Source: Bacillota bacterium (GTDB lineage Bacteria; Bacillota; Bacilli; Paenibacillales; Paenibacillaceae). From it: a DNA stretch of 64,000 nt. Shown piece after piece: positions 18,977-25,704 of the stretch. The stretch is from the NCBI GenBank assembly GCA_023391635.1, contig JAEWAQ010000010.1, positions 33,888 to 97,887 of the forward strand, read 5' to 3'. The notes beneath the pieces were generated by a model, which saw only the letters and a list, made by a program, of their open reading frames with translations, was not told the DNA's origin and did not search any database. A program made the translations under genes and the position numbers. Numbering within the stretch: the stretch's first letter is position 1; every line of letters begins with the position of its first letter.

Positions 18977-19028
18977 CAATATATTGGGCATAAAGGACGA
19001 TTTTTCGGCAAATTCATACTGCATATTG
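18977..19028 (+). promoter_or_regulatory. Candidate tandem NrdR boxes upstream of nrdHIEF
   Basis: CAATATATTG at 18977-18986 matches the ten-base core of the NrdR box (CwAtATaTwG) exactly. CTGCATATTG at 19019-19028 matches eight of ten and overlaps the -35 element. They are 42 bases apart, about four helical turns, as expected for cooperative NrdR binding. Confidence 0.45.
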
Positions 19029-19054
19029 GAAATGCGAATTCGATGTGCTAGAAT
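19026..19054 (+). promoter_or_regulatory. Promoter of nrdHIEF
   Basis: TTGGAA and TAGAAT are spaced by exactly 17 bases. Transcription would start near 19061, about 20 bases before the riboswitch aptamer. Confidence 0.65.
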
Positions 19055-19081
19055 GAATTCATCCCAATCGAATAGTGTTCT

Positions 19082-19233
19082 CATCAGGTACTGCTACTGC
19101 AGTTTAATAGGGAAGCTAGTGCGAATCTAGCGCTGTCCCCGCAACTGTAACGCTGACGAACGTTCACATCCACTGTGCTGCGGCATGGGAAGGGAACGGG
19201 AGAAGGAAGCGAAGCCAGGAGACCTGCCTGATG
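19082..19233 (+). ncRNA. Cobalamin (B12) riboswitch
   Basis: The conserved cores are all present in order: AATAGGGAA, GTGCGAATCT, GCGCTGTCCCCGCAACTGTA and the B12 box AAGCCAGGAGACCTGCC. The closing P1 stem is CATCAGG (19082-19088) with CCTGATG (19227-19233). It lies in the 5' leader of nrdHIEF and is followed by an intrinsic terminator, so adenosylcobalamin binding should shut off the B12-independent class Ib reductase. This logic is known for B12-riboswitch-controlled reductases in bacteria that also have a class II enzyme. Confidence 0.95.
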
Positions 19234-19329
19234 GAGAACGATGTTTGCATTTCTCCGGGGGCTGGGAGATGGAACGATAATGCGGAGATGCCATCTCTTA
19301 TTCAAGAGTGGATTCAAGCTTGTCGTTTG

Positions 19330-19362
19330 CTGCACCCTCGGAGTCGAGGGTGCTTTTTATTT
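19330..19362 (+). terminator. Intrinsic terminator, expression platform of the B12 riboswitch
   Basis: GCACCCTCG pairs perfectly with CGAGGGTGC around a GAGT loop and is followed by TTTTTATTTT. It ends 32 bases before nrdH, the place expected for ligand-dependent termination. A weaker stem, GAGATGG (19266-19272) with CCATCTC (19291-19297), lies between aptamer and terminator and may take part in the switch. Confidence 0.9.
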
Positions 19363-19394
19363 TGGATCATGCAAAAGCCGGAGGAGAGCGCGAA

Positions 19395-19619
19395 ATGAAA
19401 CTGTATACGAAGACGATCTGCCCCAAATGCATGTGGATCAAATCGGAAATCGCACGGGCGGGACTTCCGATCGAGATCGTAAACATCGATCATGATGAGG
19501 CTGCCCGCGAGAAACTGGTTGAAGCCGGCGTCATGAGCGTGCCCGTGCTGGAAGCGGACGGCGCGTTGATTATCAATCCGGACGACATGATGAAGCAATT
19601 GGAGCAGTGGACCGCATGA
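19395..19619 (+). CDS. nrdH: NrdH-redoxin, electron donor for class Ib ribonucleotide reductase
   Basis: Small glutaredoxin-fold protein of 74 residues (MKLYTKTICPKC...). The redox pair is CPKC near residues 9-12, and SVPVLE supplies the cis-proline. It reduces the C-terminal cysteines of NrdE using thioredoxin reductase. GGAGGAG lies seven bases before ATG 19395; a longer in-frame form from 19308 would begin inside the riboswitch terminator and is rejected. The stop overlaps the nrdI start. It is the first gene of nrdHIEF, under the B12 riboswitch. Confidence 0.93.
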   Translation: MKLYTKTICPKCMWIKSEIARAGLPIEIVNIDHDEAAREKLVEAGVMSVPVLEADGALIINPDDMMKQLEQWTA

Positions 19620-19990
19620 TCGTCTATGCGAGCCGTACGGGAAACGTCCGCTACATCGTCTCGCGGCTTCAACTGCCCGCTGTCGAGCTTGAAGAGAACC
19701 GCACGATGACAGAGCCTTATTTGTTGTTTACGTACACGGACGGCCTGGGAGAAGTACCTCAGAAGGTGCAGAGGTTCCTGGAGCGCAACGCCGGGAATTG
19801 CCTGGGCGTCATCGTGAGCGGCAACAGTAATTTCGGTCATCGCGTATTCGGCGGAGCCGGCGACGCCATTGCGCGGCAATGGCAAATACCGCTCGTGCGG
19901 AAGATCGACCTGCGCGGTTTCGCGGAAGATTATGAAGCCATTCGCCGGTATTATGAGCATTGCTTCAAGAAGGAGCTGGTCGCCCAATGA
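19616..19990 (+). CDS. nrdI: NrdI flavodoxin-like activator of NrdF
   Basis: FMN protein of 124 residues. It starts MIVYASRTGNVRYIV, the phosphate-binding loop, with FTYTDGLGEVP and GNSNFGHRVFGGAGD as the other flavin-contact segments. NrdI supplies oxidant (superoxide or peroxide) to build the dimanganese-tyrosyl radical in NrdF. The ATG at 19616 overlaps the nrdH stop and its own stop overlaps nrdE, so translation is coupled. An upstream GTG at 19607 is possible but unlikely. Confidence 0.93.
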   Translation: MIVYASRTGNVRYIVSRLQLPAVELEENRTMTEPYLLFTYTDGLGEVPQKVQRFLERNAGNCLGVIVSGNSNFGHRVFGGAGDAIARQWQIPLVRKIDLRGFAEDYEAIRRYYEHCFKKELVAQ

Positions 19991-22080
19991 AGTCTTATCT
20001 GAAATTAAATAACGAGGTGCTCAATCAGTACAGCCGAACGGGGAAGCTGGACCTCGCCAAGGACAAGGAAGCTACGCGGAGATATTTTCTGGAGCATGTC
20101 AATGCGAAGCTGCGATACTTCATCGATACGGAAGAGAAGATCCGCTATCTCGTTGATGAGGGCTACTATGAGGCGGACTTCCTTAAACAATACGAGATGT
20201 CGTTTATCGAGCGGCTCTATGAGAAGGCGTATGCGTATGAATTCCGCTTCCCGTCGTTCATGAGCGCAAGCAAGTTTTACGAGAGCTATGCGATGAAGAG
20301 CAGGGACGGCGAGGAAATTCTGGAGAAATACGAGGATCGCATCGTCATTACCGCTTTGTACTTGGCGCAAGGTGATGAGCAGCTGGCGGAGCGCGCGGTG
20401 GAAGCGATTATGTCTGCGTACCAGCCGGCGACGCCGACCGCGCTGAACAGCGGCAAGCAAGCCCGCGGAGAGCTCGTCAGCTGCTTCAAGCTGACGATGG
20501 ACGATTCGATGAACAGCATCGCCGAGAATATCGGGTACTGCCTGGAGCTGTCCCGTCTCGGCGGCGGCGTCGGCGTGAACGCGACCGATCTGAGGCCGCT
20601 CGGCGATCCGATTAAAGGTATTCTCAATCGCGCGAGCGGCGTCATGCCTGTCGCGAAGCTGCTCGAAAACTCGTTCTCTTACTCGAACCAACTGGGGCAG
20701 CGCAACGGCTCCGGCGTCATCTACCTGAACATCTTCCATGGCGACATCGAGAACTTCATCTCCGCCAAGAAGCCCAACGCCGATGACAAGATCCGGCTCG
20801 CGACGCTGTCCACGGGCATTATCGTGCCGCACATCTTCTTCGAGCTGATGAAGAAAGACAAGGACATGGTGCTGTTCAGCCCGTACGACATCTACAAGGA
20901 ATTCGGCAAGCGCATGTCGGAGATCAGCATCAGCGACATGTATTATGAATTGCTGGATAATCCGAACATCCGCAAGCTCAAGCGGATCAATGCGCGCAAA
21001 TTATATACGGAAGTGAAGAAAGCCCAGTTCGAATCGGGCTACCCGTTCGAAATATTCGACGATCACGTCAACGCCGGGCACCCGCTGCGCAATCTGGGAC
21101 GGGTAAAGATGTCCAACTTGTGCACGGAGATTTTGCAAGTGCAGGAAACGAGCATCATCCACGATCATGATACCGAGAACGAATATGGCCTCGACGTATC
21201 CTGCAACCTGGGCTCCATCGACATCCATAAGGCGACGAATGTGGAACGGTTCGACGAACTGATCGATACGTCGATGCGGCTGCTCTCGAACGTGTCGCTC
21301 ATGACGAATATCAAGAACGTGCCGTCGGTCGCCAAAGCGAACCGCTGCATGCATTCCGTCGGGCTCGGCGCGATGAATCTGCACGGCCACCTGGTCTCCC
21401 AGGGCATCCTGTACGGCTCGCCGGATTCGATTGCGTTTATCGATGCCTTCATGGAGGCACTCAATTATTACTCGCTGATGGCATCCATACAGATCGCCAA
21501 GGAGAGAGGGGAAACGTTCTACGGATACGAGCAGAGCGATTATGCGGACGGCTCTTATTTCGAAGCGTACGTGAACAAACCCGATGCGGAATTGTCGGAT
21601 AAGGCAAGAGCGGCACTCGGGAACGTTCCTCTCATCACGCGAGAGATGTGGACTTCCTTGAGAGAACAAGTGATGGAGCATGGACTGTTCAACGCCTATC
21701 GTCTGGCGATCGCGCCGACCGGAAGCATCTCTTACATCCGTAACAGCACGGCTTCGATCGCTCCTTGTACGGAGAAAGTGGAAATTCGCGATTATGCAGA
21801 CAGCCGGACCATCTACCCGATGCCGTTCTTGAACAACGACAACGCGGGCCTGTATCTGGAAGCTTACGAGGTTGACCAATATCGCATGGTCGATCTGTAC
21901 GCAGCGGCTCAGCGGCATATCGATCAGGGGATTTCGATGACACTGTACGTCACCGATCAATGGACGACAGAACAGCTCGCTCGTCTCTATATTTACGCTT
22001 GGATGAAGGGAATCAAGACGGTCTATTACGTGCGTCAGCGTCTGCAGACCATCGAGGAGTGTGTTTCATGCTCGGTATAA
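19987..22080 (+). CDS. nrdE: Ribonucleoside-diphosphate reductase alpha subunit (class Ib)
   Basis: Catalytic subunit of 697 residues that reduces NDPs to dNDPs. Visible motifs are the substrate-binding SCFKLTMDDSMNSI, the glycine-rich SRLGGGVGVNATDL, the radical cysteine and glutamate in NLCTEILQ, the phosphate-binding APTGSISYI, and the C-terminal redox pair ECVSCSV that is reduced by NrdH. It lacks the long N-terminal ATP cone of class Ia enzymes, as usual for NrdE. Start 19987 overlaps the nrdI stop and follows AAGGAG. It overlaps nrdF by 13 bases. Confidence 0.96.
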   Translation: MKSYLKLNNEVLNQYSRTGKLDLAKDKEATRRYFLEHVNAKLRYFIDTEEKIRYLVDEGYYEADFLKQYEMSFIERLYEKAYAYEFRFPSFMSASKFYESYAMKSRDGEEILEKYEDRIVITALYLAQGDEQLAERAVEAIMSAYQPATPTALNSGKQARGELVSCFKLTMDDSMNSIAENIGYCLELSRLGGGVGVNATDLRPLGDPIKGILNRASGVMPVAKLLENSFSYSNQLGQRNGSGVIYLNIFHGDIENFISAKKPNADDKIRLATLSTGIIVPHIFFELMKKDKDMVLFSPYDIYKEFGKRMSEISISDMYYELLDNPNIRKLKRINARKLYTEVKKAQFESGYPFEIFDDHVNAGHPLRNLGRVKMSNLCTEILQVQETSIIHDHDTENEYGLDVSCNLGSIDIHKATNVERFDELIDTSMRLLSNVSLMTNIKNVPSVAKANRCMHSVGLGAMNLHGHLVSQGILYGSPDSIAFIDAFMEALNYYSLMASIQIAKERGETFYGYEQSDYADGSYFEAYVNKPDAELSDKARAALGNVPLITREMWTSLREQVMEHGLFNAYRLAIAPTGSISYIRNSTASIAPCTEKVEIRDYADSRTIYPMPFLNNDNAGLYLEAYEVDQYRMVDLYAAAQRHIDQGISMTLYVTDQWTTEQLARLYIYAWMKGIKTVYYVRQRLQTIEECVSCSV

Positions 22081-23033
22081 CAACATTCGAAGCCGTCAAC
22101 TGGAACCGGAATCAGCATGAGCTGACGAAGGTGTTCTGGGACCAGCAGTGGAAGCAGATCTGGTTTCCGGATGAGATCGCCGTCAGCAAAGACATCAAGC
22201 AATGGCAGGATTTCGCGCATCAGGATACGTACCGCAAAGTGCTCGGCGGCCTGACGCTGCTCGATACGATCCAAACGAATATCGGAATGAACGAGATCGC
22301 CCGTTACGAGCCGAATTTGCAGGAAAAAGCGCTGTACACGGTGTTCGCCTCCTTCGAGGCCATTCATGCCAAGTCGTATTCGTACATCTTTACGACCCTG
22401 TGTACGAATCCCGAGACCGACAACGTCTTCGACTGGGTCAAGCGCAATGAGTATTTGCAGTACAAGGCGAATAGAATCAGCGAAGTGTATCTGGGGATTG
22501 AAGAAGGCGACGAGGTTACCTTGTGGAAAGCGATGTTCGCATCGGTCATGCTCGAATCGTTCTTGTTCTATTCCGGCTTCTTCTTCCCGCTCTATCTGGG
22601 CGGACAAGGCATCCTGCGCAACAGCGCGGAAGTCATCTCGCTCATTCTGCGGGACGAATCGATTCACGGGGTCGCCATCGGCTACTTCGCCCAGCAGCGC
22701 TTCAAGCAGTTCACCGCAGAGCAGCGGGAGCAGCTTACGGTCTGGGGCTACGAATTTCTGCTCGACTTGTATCATAACGAAGTCAACTATACGAATGACC
22801 TGTATGCGGAGACCGGACTCAGCCCCGACGTGAAAAGCTATGTCCGTTACAATGCGAACAAGGCGCTGATGAATCTCGGATTCGACGCGATGTTCCCGGA
22901 AGAGGAAGTTAACCCGATCGTAATGAACGGCATTCGCAACGAGGGCTCCACGTACGACTTCTTCTCCCAGAAAGGTTCGACTTACGCAGTGGCGAAGGTC
23001 GCCCCGATCACGGACGAGACGTTTCGGTTTTGA
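22068..23033 (+). CDS. nrdF: Ribonucleoside-diphosphate reductase beta subunit (class Ib)
   Basis: Radical-generating ferritin-like subunit of 321 residues. Metal ligands and radical site are visible: LDTIQTN, the EAIHAKSYSYIF segment (Glu, His and the tyrosyl radical), MLESFLFYSGFF and RDESIHGVAIG. The start at 22068 follows GAGGAG within the end of nrdE; the longer frame to 21960 is only nrdE shadow. It ends 23 bases before a convergent MFS gene and no strong terminator is seen between them. Confidence 0.96.
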   Translation: MLGITTFEAVNWNRNQHELTKVFWDQQWKQIWFPDEIAVSKDIKQWQDFAHQDTYRKVLGGLTLLDTIQTNIGMNEIARYEPNLQEKALYTVFASFEAIHAKSYSYIFTTLCTNPETDNVFDWVKRNEYLQYKANRISEVYLGIEEGDEVTLWKAMFASVMLESFLFYSGFFFPLYLGGQGILRNSAEVISLILRDESIHGVAIGYFAQQRFKQFTAEQREQLTVWGYEFLLDLYHNEVNYTNDLYAETGLSPDVKSYVRYNANKALMNLGFDAMFPEEEVNPIVMNGIRNEGSTYDFFSQKGSTYAVAKVAPITDETFRF

Positions 23034-23056
23034 CGACAAATCGTGAATATGCTCAG

Positions 23057-24280
23057 TCAGGGGATGCCGGCTTCGACTAATCGTTTGTTGCCAACGAAGA
23101 ATATGGCCAGGATTACGATTAACAATCCGGTTCCCGCAAGCAACCACTCAATTTCAATCACATCCGAAAGCGGGCCGAATATCAGCATGCCTATGGGCAT
23201 CATCGAAGTCGAGATCATCCCAAATACGCCGAAGATGCGGCCCATATAATTCTGGTCCACTTTCTCCTGAAGCAGGACGGTCGTCGGCGTATTGGCCATA
23301 GGCATGGCAACCCCAAATGCAGCCATCACGATTAAGTAGATCCAGAATATCGGAACAATGCCGAGCAACAAGGTGCACACGCCCATGATCAGATTAGCGA
23401 AAGTCATCGTATATACCCGGTTGCGAAAGCCCCCCCAGGATGCAATGATGGCGCCGCCAGCCATCATGCCGACCGAGAAAGCGATCTCGATAGCCGTCAA
23501 TCGCCAATAATCGTCTCCGAAGCTGCGTGCAACTTGCAGCGGCGTCAGGAAGGCAGCTGGTGCCATCAACACGAAGAAAAAGGCGAAAAAGATAAAGAAA
23601 GGCTTCAAAAAACGATGGTTCTTGATGTAAGACAGCCCCTGCTTGAAATCCTCCAAATAACTTGTCGTTTGCTGATCCGCCGCCTTCTGATGCGGCGGTA
23701 TCTTCAGCAACAGCAATAACGTCAAGATCGCGACCGCCGCCGTGGCCACATCGATAAAGAAAATAACTTCGATGGTCGCCATGGTCAGCAACGTTGCGCT
23801 GACAATAGGAGCAACGAACATCATAAGCGCCTGAAGCGTACCGTTTATTCCGTTAACCTTCGTGAGCTTATCCTCCGGCACGATTTGCGGTAAGATCGCT
23901 CCCACCGCAGGCGTTTGAATGCCTGCTCCGAGCGCGCGGAAGGCGGCGATGACAAACAACAGCCATGGCGCGTCGTAACCGGATAAAAAGATAATGGCGA
24001 GAAAAAGCGTAACGATCGCAATCATGGCATCCGCCAATATAATCAAATATTTCCGGTTGAACCGGTCTGCCCACACCCCCGCAAACGGCGACAGCAGAAA
24101 CGTAGGGATGAACCCGCATACGATAAACAGCGTCATCATAAGGCCGGATTGTGTAGTCAGCGTGATGTACCACATAATGGCATATTGGACTAACGCGGAA
24201 CCGAACAGGGAAACGGTCTGACTGCTCAAAAAGAGAATGATGTTCTTTTTCCAATTGCTTTTATCTGCATGCTGCGTCAT
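23057..24280 (-). CDS. MFS efflux transporter, DHA3 (macrolide-efflux-like) family
   Basis: Twelve-helix major facilitator protein of about 407 residues. The loop between helices 2 and 3 is GVWADRFNRKYLIILAD, the family signature, and the central loop is about residues 190-220. The overall pattern (LFLSSQTVSLFGSALVQYAIMW) matches the MefA-type DHA3 group, which exports drugs such as macrolides. Substrate is not readable. Start 24280 is favoured by AAAGGTG seven bases upstream; an ATG at 24325 is possible. An extended -10 (TGCTATAAT) lies at 24324-24332. Confidence 0.88.
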   Translation of the reverse strand: MTQHADKSNWKKNIILFLSSQTVSLFGSALVQYAIMWYITLTTQSGLMMTLFIVCGFIPTFLLSPFAGVWADRFNRKYLIILADAMIAIVTLFLAIIFLSGYDAPWLLFVIAAFRALGAGIQTPAVGAILPQIVPEDKLTKVNGINGTLQALMMFVAPIVSATLLTMATIEVIFFIDVATAAVAILTLLLLLKIPPHQKAADQQTTSYLEDFKQGLSYIKNHRFLKPFFIFFAFFFVLMAPAAFLTPLQVARSFGDDYWRLTAIEIAFSVGMMAGGAIIASWGGFRNRVYTMTFANLIMGVCTLLLGIVPIFWIYLIVMAAFGVAMPMANTPTTVLLQEKVDQNYMGRIFGVFGMISTSMMPIGMLIFGPLSDVIEIEWLLAGTGLLIVILAIFFVGNKRLVEAGIP

Positions 24281-24409
24281 CTCATACACCTTTCCGGTCT
24301 TACGCCTTTTAAGTATTGTGGACATTATAGCATACCCGATACACCATGAATTCTTCTGAATTGCTGTATGACGAATCGGCTGCCGCCGTGTCCCGCTTCA
24401 ACAGGTTGA

Positions 24410-24496
24410 TCGGGCGCTTTCTATTTCCTGTTCTTGATGTTTCGGTCGCATGTCAGAAGATACATAGAGTTGAAAGAATCGGCGTCTTCTTCATAG
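24410..24496 (+). pseudogene. Remnant of a FecCD-type permease gene (3' end)
   Basis: This strip encodes GAFYFLFLMFRSHVRR in an open frame to TAG 24494, matching the C terminus of the fused FecCD permease at 45.8 kb (GAPYFLFLMFRSHVRR). Thirty bases (24425-24454) are identical between the two places. Just upstream TTGATCGGG would continue the homology (LIG) in another frame, so at least one indel separates them. The rest of the 24281-24576 interval shows no gene; it holds the divergent promoters of its neighbours. Confidence 0.6.
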
Positions 24497-24576
24497 AGCC
24501 GTTGAATTAGTCGTTCTCTCCCTATTAATCCTCCGTTATAATAGAAGCAGCCCTGTCCGCGGAAGGAGAGGATCGC

Positions 24577-25617
24577 ATGACTGCGACCCGGCTGAATCGA
24601 GCATGGTACTGGCTGCTTGCACTTGTCTTGCTCATCTTCGTCACCGATACGCTCATCGCGCGTGCGACAACATTTGCAACGGAAGACCCTGTTTTGGTTT
24701 ATGCCATATTGTTTGATTTCATGATTGTCATCCCTGTGTTATACTGGGCGATCGTCTTGCGCCCGCAGAAGCGGTCGATCGTCAAAGTCGCGCCGTTGCC
24801 GATCGCAGGCGCCGCCGCGGCATGGATTGCGCTCCCCGCATCCCTACGGGGCGCCGTCTGGCAAGCAGCATGGCCGCTTGAAGCCGCGCTCATCGCAGTG
24901 GAGATCACGATCATTGGGTATGAGATTCGCGTCGTATATCGATTCATCCAGCGATTCCGACGGGTGAGGAAGCATGAACCTGATACGGTAGAAGCACTTC
25001 GTATCGCTGTGCACGAAGGGATTGGCAGAGGGAAGTTGGCTTCGTTGCTGCTGCATGACCTCACGATGCTGTACGCGTTGATTTTCTCCTGGGGTAAACG
25101 GCGCTTGGCGCTGGCCGAGGCGTCCGCCTTGCGTTTCACTTATCATCGCAAGACGAATCAGACGCTGTACGCAGCGATAATCACGAAGATCCTGCTCATA
25201 GAGGGCATCTCCGTTCACCTGTTGCTGCAGCAGTGGTCCCACTGGGCCGCCTGGATCCTGACGGCCGCCGACTTGTGGCTATTGGCGCTCTTGTGGGCGG
25301 ACAGCCGAATGTCGTTCCTGCAGCCGGTCAGAATCGATGGGGTGAATCTGACGCTTCGCTACGGCTTGCGCATCCAGGCAGATGTGCCGCTGTCCGCCAT
25401 CTCGGGCGCCGTCCACGCCACGGAGTTCCATCCGGACAGCCAGGAACTGCGCGAATCGGCGGTCCCGTTGCTGGCGACTCCCAATGTTCGGATCGATCTT
25501 GCGCGGCCAGTACAGATTGGGACTTTGTTGTTCTTTCCGCGCAAGGTCACGCGTATCTACTTGGCCATGGACGATCCGCAGCATTTCGTACGGGCGATCC
25601 GGGAGGGACTGCATTAG
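24577..25617 (+). CDS. Uncharacterised multi-pass membrane protein
   Basis: A 346-residue protein that I do not recognise. About six hydrophobic segments are visible (about 11-30, 40-60, 74-90, 98-118, 200-216, 223-242), with a basic cytoplasmic loop (YRFIQRFRRVRKHEPDT) and a soluble C-terminal part of about 100 residues rich in beta strands that ends AIREGLH. AAGGAGAGG precedes the ATG by about six bases and TATAAT lies at 24537-24542. It stands alone, between a divergent MFS gene and the convergent end of the glycan locus. Confidence 0.75.
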   Translation: MTATRLNRAWYWLLALVLLIFVTDTLIARATTFATEDPVLVYAILFDFMIVIPVLYWAIVLRPQKRSIVKVAPLPIAGAAAAWIALPASLRGAVWQAAWPLEAALIAVEITIIGYEIRVVYRFIQRFRRVRKHEPDTVEALRIAVHEGIGRGKLASLLLHDLTMLYALIFSWGKRRLALAEASALRFTYHRKTNQTLYAAIITKILLIEGISVHLLLQQWSHWAAWILTAADLWLLALLWADSRMSFLQPVRIDGVNLTLRYGLRIQADVPLSAISGAVHATEFHPDSQELRESAVPLLATPNVRIDLARPVQIGTLLFFPRKVTRIYLAMDDPQHFVRAIREGLH

Positions 25618-25661
25618 GCGAGCGGCCATCGTTCGACAACGCATACAGGACCGCCGCTCGC
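25618..25661. terminator. Inverted repeat between convergent genes
   Basis: GCGAGCGGC and GCCGCTCGC form a nine-bp GC-rich stem with a 26-base loop directly after the stop of the membrane-protein gene. No T tract follows on either strand, so termination is likely but not certain. Confidence 0.4.
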
Positions 25662-25704
25662 AATTGATCCTCGCCGGACAGATAGCCAATCGCGAATAAC
25701 GATC

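Noticed and set aside
22035..23147. A 370-codon minus-strand frame opposite nrdF
   Set aside because: It mirrors a fully recognisable NrdF and has no SD or family features.
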